A stretch of 64,000 nt of DNA, taken from Clostridiales bacterium. Its GTDB lineage: Bacteria; Bacillota; Clostridia; Lachnospirales; Lachnospiraceae. Positions 18,121-26,129 of the stretch are shown in pieces. The DNA lies in assembly GCA_018365455.1 (NCBI GenBank), contig JAGZJZ010000003.1:1-64000 (forward strand). The letters run 5' to 3'. Position 1 is the first letter of the stretch; each line of letters opens with the position of its first letter. Under the pieces are notes generated by a model. That model had not been told where the DNA came from and ran no database searches. It saw only the letters and a program-made list of their open reading frames with translations. A program made the position numbers and the translations under genes.

Positions 18121-18411
18121 ATGACAGAAGAAAGATTTGAAAAAATGATGGAACATGCCGGCGATGTAATCGAAAATACCGTAGAAGGTGTGGCTAATAT
18201 AGTAGACCATTCCTTAGAGGCTGCCGCAAAACACAGCGCAGTCCGTATTCTATTTAGAGTAATATCCTATGCCGGCTGCCTGGGTATGATCATTGGTGCC
18301 GATTACCTGGAAAAGCACGGCCACCACCTTTTTGCCAAGATTTGTTTTTTTACCGGCTGCGCAGGGATCGCAACTAATCTAATTCTCAGTATTCTGTTTC
18401 GCAGGAAATAA
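18121..18411 (+). CDS. Small membrane protein, 96 residues, function unknown
   Basis: I do not recognise this protein. ATG 18121 follows AAAAGGAGG at good spacing. The first 40 residues are an acidic amphipathic helix (MTEERFEKMMEHAGDVIENT). Two hydrophobic segments follow, near 43-60 (ILFRVISYAGCLGMIIGA) and 70-92 (LFAKICFFTGCAGIATNLIL), and the chain ends in RRK. It is a single gene under a tightly organised promoter-operator region and ends at a bidirectional terminator. A regulated stress or envelope role is possible but not shown. Confidence 0.75.
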   Translation: MTEERFEKMMEHAGDVIENTVEGVANIVDHSLEAAAKHSAVRILFRVISYAGCLGMIIGADYLEKHGHHLFAKICFFTGCAGIATNLILSILFRRK

Positions 18412-18431
18412 TATGTCCTGCTGATACAGAA

Positions 18432-18481
18432 AAACGCCGAACCCATTCGCAGCATGAAGTTCATGCAGGGGTTCGGCGTTT
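18432..18481. terminator. Bidirectional terminator between the 18121 gene and valS
   Basis: AAACGCCGAACCC pairs with GGGTTCGGCGTTT, and an inner GCATGA/TCATGC stem caps it. CTTTATTT follows on the plus strand. It serves the two converging genes. Confidence 0.85.
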
Positions 18482-18516
18482 CTTTATTTAAGATTATGGT
18501 GTGCTGCGTAATTCTT

Positions 18517-21162
18517 TTATTGCAGCTGAATTAATCGCTCTTTTACCTGTTCCATCATTTCGGTATATTTTGCAAGCTTGCCTTTTTCTTCGTCTATCTT
18601 TGCCTGAGGCGCTTTGCTTACAAAACGTTCGTTGCTTAACATTCCGTTTACTCTGGCAAGTTCTTTTGCCAAGCGGTCTTCTTCTTTTTTCAGACGCTGG
18701 ATTTCTTTTTCGATATCAACCAGTTCTGCAAAAGGCATATAGATAACTGCCTCCGGAATCACTGTGGATACTGCATCATCTTCGATACCAAGACGGTCTG
18801 CCTGAACAATTACTTCGCTTGCATATCCCAGAGTTGCGAAGAATACTTTTCCATTTTCAAAAATCTCACGGATGTTTTCTTTTTCCGAAACAACAAATAC
18901 CTTTGCTTTTTTGCTTGGCGGAACATTCATTTCGGTACGAACATTACGGATTCCTCTTACTGCTTCCTTAATGGTCTCTACTGCCTGTTCATCTGCCGCA
19001 AAATTCCATTCCTCTTTGAATTCCGGCCACTGGGAAATCATAATGGACTCTTCCTCTGTCTGAAGGGTGCAGAAGATTTCTTCTGTAAGGAACGGCATAT
19101 AAGGATGCAGCAGTTTCAGGGCATTTGCCAAAACAGTCTTTAATGTCCAAAGCGCTGCTGATTTGGAAGTATCTTCATCATTATAGAGACGGGGTTTTAC
19201 CATTTCTATATACCAGTCGCAGAATTCTTCCCAGATAAAATCATAAACTTTCTGAACGGCAATTCCCAATTCATACTTATCCATGTTATCGGTTACATCT
19301 TTTGCCAGGGTGTTAACCTTAGACAGAATCCATTTGTCCGCTCCGGTTAAATCTGCCAGATTCATCTGGGATGGAACCTCCGCTTTTTCCAGGTTCATCA
19401 TGATAAATCTGGATGCATTCCATACCTTATTTGCGAAATTTCTGCTGGCTTCCACACGTTCCATATAGAAACGCATGTCATTTCCGGGTGCATTTCCGGT
19501 CATGAGTGTCAGACGAAGTGCATCTGCCCCGTATTGTTCGATAATTTCCAGAGGATCAATTCCGTTTCCAAGGGATTTACTCATCTTACGCCCCTGAGAA
19601 TCACGGATCAATCCATGAATCAGTACGTGATGGAAAGGAACTTCTCCCGTCTGCTCCATTGCTGAGAAAACCATACGGATTACCCAGAAGAAGATAATGT
19701 CATATCCTGTTACCAATACATCCGTAGGGAAGAAGTAATCCAGGTCTTCTGTCTTATCGGGCCAGCCTAAAGTGGAGAATGGCCACAGTGCAGAACTAAA
19801 CCAGGTATCCAGAGTATCTTCATCCTGTGTCAGATGCGTGCTGCCGCATTTCGGGCAAACGGCTGGTACTTCTTTGGATACAACAATTTCTCCGCAGTCA
19901 TCACAATAATATGCCGGTATCCGGTGTCCCCACCACAATTGTCTGGAAATACACCAGTCACGGATGTTCTCCAGCCAATGAAGATAAATCTTGTCAAAAC
20001 GCTCCGGTACAAAATTCAAAGTATGATTCTTAAGTGCTTCAATTGCTGGTTTTGCCATTTCTTCCATCTTAACAAACCACTGCTGTTTGATCATTGGCTC
20101 AACGGTTGTCTTGCAGCGGTCATGGGTTCCAACATTATGGGCATGGGGAACTACTTTTACGAGAAGTCCCATTTCCTCCAGATCTGCAACCATTGCTTTT
20201 CTGGCTTCGTAGCGGCTCATGCCTGCATATTTACCACCCAGTTCATTGATGGTAGCATCATCATTCATAATATTGATTTCCGGAAGATTATGGCGTTTTC
20301 CTACTTCAAAGTCATTCGGGTCATGAGCCGGTGTAATCTTTACGCATCCGGTTCCAAATTCCTTATCAACATATTCATCTGCTATAACCGGGATTTCCCG
20401 GTCAGTCAACGGCAGTTTCAACATTTTGCCAACCAGGTGCTTATAACGGTCATCCTCCGGATTTACAGCAACAGCCGTATCTCCCAGAAGCGTTTCCGGT
20501 CTTGTGGTAGCAATCTCAACAAAAGCATTTTCTTCCCCTGCTACCGGATAATTAATGTGCCAGAAATTACCGTCCTGATCCATATGCTCTACTTCTGCAT
20601 CCGAAATAGAGGTCTGGCATACCGGACACCAGTTAATGATTCTGGAACCCTTATATATATAGCCTTTTTCATACAATTTGATAAATACTTCTTCAACCGC
20701 CTTGGAACATCCTTCATCCATGGTAAAGCGTTCTCTGTCCCAGTCAGCAGAGGAGCCTAACTTCTTCAGCTGATTGATGATCTTTCCGCCGTACTCTTCC
20801 TTCCACTGCCATGCGTGCTTTAAGAATTCTTCCCTGCCGATCTCGTCCTTATCAATTCCCTGTTCCTTCAGCTTTTCGATGACTTTGACTTCCGTAGCAA
20901 TTGCTGCATGGTCCGTTCCCGGCTGCCACAATGCATTATACCCCTGCATTCTCTTATAACGAATCAGAATATCCTGCATGGTATTATCCAGCGCATGCCC
21001 CATATGAAGCTGTCCCGTAACATTCGGCGGGGGCATCACAATCGTAAAGGGCTTTTTGCTCCTGTTTACTTCTGCGTGAAAATATTTCTTGTTCATCCAC
21101 TTATCATATAAGCGGTCTTCAATTCCTTTCGGATCATAAGTCTTTGCTAATTCTTTGCTCAT
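18517..21162 (-). CDS. valS: Valyl-tRNA synthetase
   Basis: The product has 881 residues from ATG 21162, chosen because GGAGAT precedes it. It charges tRNA-Val. The class I signatures are present: PPPNVTGQLHMGHAL near 45-60 (HIGH motif as HMGH) and GRKMSKSLGN in the second half (KMSKS). An editing domain lies between them. A zinc-type cluster CDDCGEIV...CPKCGSTH is visible in the middle. A C-terminal coiled coil (EIQRLKKEEDRLAKELARVNG) ends the protein, as is normal for ValRS. Transcription is controlled by the T-box leader at 21190-21558. Confidence 0.97.
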   Translation of the reverse strand: MSKELAKTYDPKGIEDRLYDKWMNKKYFHAEVNRSKKPFTIVMPPPNVTGQLHMGHALDNTMQDILIRYKRMQGYNALWQPGTDHAAIATEVKVIEKLKEQGIDKDEIGREEFLKHAWQWKEEYGGKIINQLKKLGSSADWDRERFTMDEGCSKAVEEVFIKLYEKGYIYKGSRIINWCPVCQTSISDAEVEHMDQDGNFWHINYPVAGEENAFVEIATTRPETLLGDTAVAVNPEDDRYKHLVGKMLKLPLTDREIPVIADEYVDKEFGTGCVKITPAHDPNDFEVGKRHNLPEINIMNDDATINELGGKYAGMSRYEARKAMVADLEEMGLLVKVVPHAHNVGTHDRCKTTVEPMIKQQWFVKMEEMAKPAIEALKNHTLNFVPERFDKIYLHWLENIRDWCISRQLWWGHRIPAYYCDDCGEIVVSKEVPAVCPKCGSTHLTQDEDTLDTWFSSALWPFSTLGWPDKTEDLDYFFPTDVLVTGYDIIFFWVIRMVFSAMEQTGEVPFHHVLIHGLIRDSQGRKMSKSLGNGIDPLEIIEQYGADALRLTLMTGNAPGNDMRFYMERVEASRNFANKVWNASRFIMMNLEKAEVPSQMNLADLTGADKWILSKVNTLAKDVTDNMDKYELGIAVQKVYDFIWEEFCDWYIEMVKPRLYNDEDTSKSAALWTLKTVLANALKLLHPYMPFLTEEIFCTLQTEEESIMISQWPEFKEEWNFAADEQAVETIKEAVRGIRNVRTEMNVPPSKKAKVFVVSEKENIREIFENGKVFFATLGYASEVIVQADRLGIEDDAVSTVIPEAVIYMPFAELVDIEKEIQRLKKEEDRLAKELARVNGMLSNERFVSKAPQAKIDEEKGKLAKYTEMMEQVKERLIQLQ

Positions 21163-21189
21163 TGTCCAATAATCTCCTTCCAGTTTTTG

Positions 21190-21558
21190 CATAAAAAAAT
21201 GCCCCTTGCTTCTGCAAAGGGCGAATAATCCGCGGTACCACCTTTATTATATTTACAGAAAGATTCTGCAAATACATCTCAGCCATCCGATAACGGGGAT
21301 GATTCGTGAAAATTTACTTCAGGTTGAAATCTTATCCTAAGTGCAACCCGCCTAAAATCCGCCAGGTGGCACTCGATATCCGGCAAATCCGCCAGGTTAT
21401 CCTACAATTTCATCCGGTTCAATCCTCCGGTTCAAAAGCTACCTTCCATTCACACTGCCTTGAATATTCTTCCAGCCTATGAAATATTCTCTCTGTCAGG
21501 GTTTTGAATATACTCCTCTTTCTCACTACCTTTTTATTATGATATCATTTGTGATATA
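21190..21558 (-). promoter_or_regulatory. T-box riboswitch leader of valS
   Basis: On the minus strand the leader contains the invariant T-box GGTGGTACCGCGG (plus-strand positions 21230-21242), followed by a terminator stem (GCCCTTTGC/GCAAGGGGC at 21201-21222) and a T run. Uncharged tRNA would stabilise the antiterminator and allow valS transcription. The leader has two short internal direct repeats: TTGAACCGGA twice near 21407-21436, and CCTGGCGGATTT twice near 21353-21400. I could not assign the specifier codon with certainty; a Val codon is expected from the downstream gene. Confidence 0.9.
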
Positions 21559-21564
21559 TTTTCC

Positions 21565-21593
21565 ATGATAATCAAGATAAGGGGATTTGTCAA
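21565..21593 (-). promoter_or_regulatory. Promoter of the valS T-box transcript
   Basis: On the minus strand TTGACA (21588-21593) and TATCAT (21565-21570) are 17 bp apart. Transcription would start near 21558, at the head of the T-box leader. Confidence 0.7.
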
Positions 21594-21651
21594 GGGATTT
21601 TGTAAAAAAAGAAAAGAATCGAAGAATAAGAAGAAAATGGTTCAGCTAAAC

Positions 21652-21680
21652 TTGCTATCCCACTCCCCTTGCAGTACAAT
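21652..21680 (+). promoter_or_regulatory. Promoter of the EFR1 ferredoxin gene
   Basis: TTGCTA (21652-21657) and TACAAT (21675-21680) are 17 bp apart, 47 bp upstream of ATG 21728. Confidence 0.65.
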
Positions 21681-21727
21681 AAACACAGAACTATCATTTT
21701 ACCCCACCTAAACCAAGGAGGAATCAC

Positions 21728-22519
21728 ATGAATATTAAAAAAGTACACTGCTTAACATTCAGCCCCACCGGCACCACAAGAAAAATCACAGATACAATTG
21801 CCGGAGTTTTTCAGACCAAGATTTACAATCACGATATTACCTATGACAGAACGAAAGACATCCCTGATTTCACCAGTACCGATTTGCTGGTTGTGGGCGT
21901 CCCGGTCTATGGAGGCAGAATTCCTGCATTATTGGAAGATTTCTTTTGCCGACTTCATGGAGATCATACGCTTTGCATTCCTGTTGTTGTCTATGGAAAC
22001 CGGGCCTTTGAAGATGCATTGCTGGAATTGTCCGACCTGCTGAAAGCCCAGGGTTTTGTAATTGCAGGCGCAGGGGCTTTTATCGGGGAACATTCTTATG
22101 GAAATGAAATTGCAGGCGGACGCCCCAATGGATCTGATCTGACCGCTGCCACAAAATTTGCCGAAACCCTCCGGATTAAGTTAGACGGCTTTGCAACTGC
22201 TGATGATCTGGAACCATTACATTTTCCTGGTAACCATCCCTATAAAGAACGTTCCACCCCAGGCATCCCATGGGCCCCCGCTACAACAGATTCCTGCAAC
22301 AATTGCGGAATCTGTGCTACAGTCTGTCCTATGGGCATCATTGACCGGGATGATCCCAAAAAGATAACGGATCCAGGCAGCTGCCTGCATTGCTGTGCCT
22401 GTGTAAAGACCTGTCCAAAAAATGCTAAAGTTATGGAATCCGAATTTTATAAAAAGTTCCGTGGGTTTCTAATTGCGAATTGTTCTGAGATACAGAAAAA
22501 TCCGGAAATCTTTGTCTGA
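21728..22519 (+). CDS. EFR1-family flavodoxin-ferredoxin protein
   Basis: The 263-residue product combines a flavodoxin-like N-terminal domain with a C-terminal bacterial ferredoxin. The phosphate-binding loop of flavodoxins reads SPTGTTRKI near residues 12-20. The C-terminus has two [4Fe-4S] motifs: CNNCGICATVCPMG near 194-207 and CLHCCACVKTCPKN near 219-232. This architecture is typical of EFRIP or EFR1 proteins of gut clostridia. They probably shuttle electrons between FMN and iron-sulfur clusters; the partner enzyme is not encoded nearby. AAGGAGG precedes ATG 21728. It is a single gene with its own promoter. Confidence 0.92.
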   Translation: MNIKKVHCLTFSPTGTTRKITDTIAGVFQTKIYNHDITYDRTKDIPDFTSTDLLVVGVPVYGGRIPALLEDFFCRLHGDHTLCIPVVVYGNRAFEDALLELSDLLKAQGFVIAGAGAFIGEHSYGNEIAGGRPNGSDLTAATKFAETLRIKLDGFATADDLEPLHFPGNHPYKERSTPGIPWAPATTDSCNNCGICATVCPMGIIDRDDPKKITDPGSCLHCCACVKTCPKNAKVMESEFYKKFRGFLIANCSEIQKNPEIFV

Positions 22520-22668
22520 TTATTTAATCAAAAAAGTTTCGAACCTCATCATGTGGTATGACAATAGTTATCATTTTCTAACTTGCATGCAGTGAATCGC
22601 AAGAAGAATATCTGAACAATAACATACTTTTCTGATTTGCTTATGTGTTATATTTACTAAGATTATAT

Positions 22669-22697
22669 TAGACATAATATGGAAAACATGTTATGCT
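22669..22697 (+). promoter_or_regulatory. Promoter of the toxin mRNA
   Basis: TAGACA (22669-22674) and TATGCT (22692-22697) are 17 bp apart. Transcription would begin near 22704. Confidence 0.6.
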
Positions 22698-22761
22698 ATA
22701 TTTCTGGAATAACCGCTACAGGGTGGTTGCCCTCCTACTTTATAGGATGGGGGGTGGTGCT

Positions 22762-22845
22762 ATGAGTACATATCAAGTATTGACTTTATTGTTTGTATTT
22801 GGAACATTTTTACTCGCACTTCTTGCCTACATTGACAAGAAATAG
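22762..22845 (+). CDS. Holin-like type I toxin peptide, 27 residues (Hol_Tox type)
   Basis: The peptide starts MSTYQVLTLLFVFG, has one hydrophobic segment of about 18 residues, and ends in YIDKK. This matches the short putative holin-like toxins of Firmicutes, which insert in the membrane when overproduced. GGGGGGTGGT lies just before ATG 22762, but in the mRNA the upstream CCTCCTA can pair with TAGGATGG and hide the ribosome site, a usual feature of these toxins. The gene sits between its own promoter and a 13-bp terminator stem shared with a converging antisense RNA. Confidence 0.8.
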   Translation: MSTYQVLTLLFVFGTFLLALLAYIDKK

Positions 22846-22850
22846 CAAAA

Positions 22851-22883
22851 AAACTACCCTGTTCTCGTAAAACAGGGTAGTTT
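22851..22883. terminator. Bidirectional terminator shared by toxin mRNA and antisense RNA
   Basis: AAACTACCCTGTT (22851-22863) and AACAGGGTAGTTT (22871-22883) form a perfect 13-bp stem with a 7-nt loop. Runs of A precede it, giving a U tail on the minus transcript. Confidence 0.88.
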
Positions 22884-22944
22884 ACTTCCAAAAGGAAATT
22901 CCTTTGAGGACAACTGCCTAGGACGGGCGGTTATTCCTTTTTGT
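22851..22944 (-). ncRNA. Antisense antitoxin RNA of the holin-like toxin
   Basis: A strong minus-strand promoter (22951-22979) starts a transcript near 22944 that ends at the shared terminator, giving about 94 nt. The RNA overlaps the 3' end of the toxin mRNA. DNA at 22919-22931 (TAGGACGGGCGGT) is a direct repeat of 22743-22758 (TAGGATGGGGGGTGGT). Because the two RNAs converge, this repeat makes the antisense RNA complementary to the toxin ribosome site. The arrangement resembles the par RNA I/RNA II system of Enterococcus. No small coding frame is needed to explain it. Confidence 0.75.
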
Positions 22945-22950
22945 AATACA

Positions 22951-22979
22951 ATCATATCACTTCTTTCTAAAAAAGTCAA
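22951..22979 (-). promoter_or_regulatory. Promoter of the antitoxin RNA
   Basis: On the minus strand TTGACT (22974-22979) and TATGAT (22951-22956) are 17 bp apart. It is closer to consensus than the toxin promoter, as expected for an antitoxin in excess. Confidence 0.75.
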
Positions 22980-23074
22980 ACATATGGCACATAATGTATT
23001 ACATTAGAGCATTGCAATGTCAAATATACTCAATCCCAAGAAGGATACCGCCATAATTAATATAAGATTGATTT

Positions 23075-26041
23075 TTATCCAATGCGGTCTATAGATAAGT
23101 CCCATTCCGTCCCTGCAAACACAACCTCTATTTCCCTGGGCACCCGGACTCTGCATTCTTTCCTTCCATCTTCCCGGATCCATTCAATATGGATTGCGCC
23201 ATGAGGTGTAGGCACATCTCCTCTGCACCACTTCATATCCCAAGAGGGTTTTGTAATCTCTACTTTTTTAAATCCATCCTCCAGCATCTGGACACCCAGT
23301 GCATATTTAATGAAAAAATATGCCGGTGAAGCCGACCAGGAATGGCAATAACTTCTGGTTCTGCTGACTTCATAGAAGCCCGGAAATACTTCCCAGCAGG
23401 TTGTGGAATCGAATTTCAGCATTTCACCCCATCGTATTTTAATGTCATCCATGATTTCCTGTACTCTGCCTTTTTTTGCAAGACACTCGTACTGGTAATA
23501 CAGCATAAACGGAGAGCCTGCCTGTATCATTTCAACAGGTGGATCCGTGATATATTTTTCCACGATCTGCTTCTTTTCTGCATTCAGGATTCCATCATAG
23601 AGCAGCATTAAAATATGGGTCTGTATGCTGAAGGTGCGGGACATGCCATACTCAGGTGAAAAACCATCCCGAAACATTTTTAGATTAGAATCCCAGAGTT
23701 TTGTTTCCATATAAAGAAGCAGCCTCATTTGACATTCTTCGAAAAAAGCCACATCCTTCTTATAGTTGTTTTTCTCTGCATATGCTGCAGCTAATCCAAA
23801 ACAGTATGCCAGAACTGCCTGCTGACCCGTAACGATCCCATAATTATGAATATCCATATCTGCCCAGTCCATCATATTCCAGGCGTTAATCAGGAACCCG
23901 CCGTCCTCCTGTATAAACCCGGCATAATACTTCAGCGTCTCTTTCACTACCCCATACATTTCCGGGAAAATTTCGGTGTCTCCACTCACTTTTGCATACT
24001 GAAAAATGGAAATCATCCAGTTCATTGTCCACATGGGAATAGAAGTATTCCAGTCTGTAGGAGTCAGGGCATTTAACAGCGGGGTATTTGCCCTTGCCTC
24101 GGCAGAGAGCTGGATACTGCGTTTTATCAGATCGTAATCCCCAAACAAATAGGCACAGGTAACGGCGCTGATGCCCGCATCTCCTATCCAGAAAGCCTGT
24201 TCATACGTGGGACAGTCCGTAAAGCTGTCTTCCATACAGAGCTGATGCGTATGGCGGCACATTTCGAATATCCGGTTTAGCAGATAGTCATCGCATGTAA
24301 AATCCCCCAGATTCCCCGGGGCATACGTCGCATAATTGATTCTGAAATCCCGAATCCTTACTTCTTCCCTGCATTCCCGAAAAGTCAGCATGGCATAGCG
24401 CATACCCATACGTGCCATACACCGGTATGACTGCCAGCCCTCTTTGCAAATGTAGCGGACGCTGTTATTCAGCCCTATGGTATAATCAATCTCCCCCTGA
24501 TACATATTTTCAAAGCAGTAAATATCTAATATGGCTCCAGCCGGCGCTTTTATGGTAAATTCAAGGCTTCCCACATAGATATCCTGGAAGTCCACAATGA
24601 TCCGGTTTGAGCCACCGGATGCAGGCGGGTCTATCCGGGTAACCTCCTGATTGTCCCAGAGCATTCCCAGATGTCTGGGCTGCACGGCTGACTCTGCAAT
24701 CACTTTGTCTCTCTTCGCCAGGGAATAAATATAAGCATTCTCATAAATATACCGGGGTTCCACATAAGTGACCGGACCGCCGATTTCCACCATTTCTTTC
24801 AGGGCGGATGCGGCAAACAGACGTTTATGAATATCCGGATATTTCTCCAGACGGTTGTACTCATCCAACCCTCCGTATACCTTTCCAAAACCATCGATCA
24901 CCGGTATAATTCTGCTTGTGGGTCCTTTTACAAAAAAGTCTCCTTCCATTATAAGGTTTTCGGGAAAACACAACTCCATATGGCAATATAAATCATCAAA
25001 TTTACCCGATATCTGCATCAGAAAAAAGTGTTTTCCTTCGCATAAACGCACCGGTATCTCCCGATGCTCATTGGATACCTCATACAGTTTTCCATCTATG
25101 GTAAAGTCCCCGATTATTCCATTCCAGGTCCTGTTAGGAAATGCAATCTTTCCTTCCATATCCTGTGGCGCAAGAAACTCACAACCCAGGAAACCGGAAA
25201 ATATCGTTTCATCAGCATCCTTGCGTCCGGGGAAAAAAGCATTTCTGGTATTTACTGAGATCTGCTGACATCCCGGGATAACCTCCTGTATCCTTACAAT
25301 CCTGCCCGGTGTCTTTGCCGTTCTCTGAAACTGGCGCAGAGGATTTTGCTTTATCCTGACTTCTCTGTCTTCTCTGTTTTCCCCATCTTCCAATACCCAG
25401 GCTGTCCCCCAGTTTTTCGAAATCTCTCCATCCTCTATCCACATGCTGTCAAAACGGTTGGCATCGTAATAATCGCTGAATCCCAGATTAACATTTCTCT
25501 TTACCGTATGGGATATGTGACCAAGGTCTTTGGCGCATTTCGTCTCTGCCCCCGAGGCTGTCAGCACTTCACCGCCGGAAGATACCTGAAACCAAACGCC
25601 CCCCTCCTGCGCAACGGTCTGGTAGGTAGACCACCCGTAACTCCACACCCGCACCGCAAGAAAGTTCCTGCCTGGCTTTACATCCGGGGTTATATCATAA
25701 GTATCGTAAAATAATTCCCCGGACCCGGATCGGATAGGCCCCCTCCCCATTTCTTTTCCGTTTAAGTAGACAATATATCTGGTTATACCGCAGATCATCA
25801 GCTTTATGTCCTTTTCCCTAGAAGACGTCCCGGCATAAGAATCCATTCTATGTGCATCCCCAATATGAATATCCGCAGCATGAGCATCCACACCATAAAA
25901 TTCTGTGGTAAAACACCCTCTTTCATTTTCTGATATTCGATTTTCAGAAATCCAGATCCACTTTCCCTCTATTTTTCTCTCTATTTTCCCTTCTATTTTG
26001 TCTTCTATTTTTCCCTCCATCTTTCCCTCCGTTTTCTCCAT
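23075..26041 (-). CDS. GH78-like alpha-L-rhamnosidase
   Basis: The 988-residue product has no signal peptide. Galactose-binding-like beta domains occupy about residues 40-560 (for example ITRYIVYLNGKEMGRGPIRSG). An alpha/alpha barrel follows with CRHTHQLCMEDSFTDCPTYEQAFWIGDA, the region that carries catalytic acids in family 78, and a C-terminal beta domain closes the chain (WSASPAYFFIKYALGV). It would remove rhamnosyl residues from imported glycans or plant glycosides. AGGAGGT precedes ATG 26041. Residues 5-27 are an unusual tandem array of EGKI-like units. It is the last gene after an ABC importer and binding protein. The family is well supported, the substrate is not. Confidence 0.85.
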   Translation of the reverse strand: MEKTEGKMEGKIEDKIEGKIERKIEGKWIWISENRISENERGCFTTEFYGVDAHAADIHIGDAHRMDSYAGTSSREKDIKLMICGITRYIVYLNGKEMGRGPIRSGSGELFYDTYDITPDVKPGRNFLAVRVWSYGWSTYQTVAQEGGVWFQVSSGGEVLTASGAETKCAKDLGHISHTVKRNVNLGFSDYYDANRFDSMWIEDGEISKNWGTAWVLEDGENREDREVRIKQNPLRQFQRTAKTPGRIVRIQEVIPGCQQISVNTRNAFFPGRKDADETIFSGFLGCEFLAPQDMEGKIAFPNRTWNGIIGDFTIDGKLYEVSNEHREIPVRLCEGKHFFLMQISGKFDDLYCHMELCFPENLIMEGDFFVKGPTSRIIPVIDGFGKVYGGLDEYNRLEKYPDIHKRLFAASALKEMVEIGGPVTYVEPRYIYENAYIYSLAKRDKVIAESAVQPRHLGMLWDNQEVTRIDPPASGGSNRIIVDFQDIYVGSLEFTIKAPAGAILDIYCFENMYQGEIDYTIGLNNSVRYICKEGWQSYRCMARMGMRYAMLTFRECREEVRIRDFRINYATYAPGNLGDFTCDDYLLNRIFEMCRHTHQLCMEDSFTDCPTYEQAFWIGDAGISAVTCAYLFGDYDLIKRSIQLSAEARANTPLLNALTPTDWNTSIPMWTMNWMISIFQYAKVSGDTEIFPEMYGVVKETLKYYAGFIQEDGGFLINAWNMMDWADMDIHNYGIVTGQQAVLAYCFGLAAAYAEKNNYKKDVAFFEECQMRLLLYMETKLWDSNLKMFRDGFSPEYGMSRTFSIQTHILMLLYDGILNAEKKQIVEKYITDPPVEMIQAGSPFMLYYQYECLAKKGRVQEIMDDIKIRWGEMLKFDSTTCWEVFPGFYEVSRTRSYCHSWSASPAYFFIKYALGVQMLEDGFKKVEITKPSWDMKWCRGDVPTPHGAIHIEWIREDGRKECRVRVPREIEVVFAGTEWDLSIDRIG
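25961..26029 (-). repeat. 12-bp tandem repeat encoding EGKI-type units at the N-terminus of the rhamnosidase
   Basis: About six units of a 12-bp sequence close to GAGGGAAAAATA encode EGKM, EGKI, EDKI, EGKI, ERKI and EGK(W). Copy-number change would keep the frame. Two of the units contain purine-rich ribosome-site-like sequence. Confidence 0.75.
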
Positions 26042-26111
26042 CCCGCTACCTCCTGACCGTACATTACCGTACTTTATTTTTTGTAGTAAAGTCTTTCACT
26101 TCCGTCCTGTT

Positions 26112-26129
26112 TGAATTTTCAGACACTCT
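26112..26129 (-). repeat. Dispersed intergenic repeat, copy between permease and rhamnosidase genes
   Basis: On the minus strand it reads AGAGTGTCTGAAAATTCA, nearly identical to the copy at 18036. Confidence 0.5.

Larger units (their letters stand above)
22520..23074. other. Region carrying a type I toxin-antitoxin module
   Basis: This 555-bp gap has no long gene. It holds the holin-like toxin peptide, its antisense RNA, both promoters and a shared terminator (22669-22979). The flanks (22520-22660 and 22985-23074) are AT-rich with nothing recognised. Confidence 0.75.

Noticed and set aside
22891..22944. A second peptide gene on the minus strand of the toxin module
   Set aside because: No start codon with a ribosome site. 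An antisense RNA explains the promoter and terminator.
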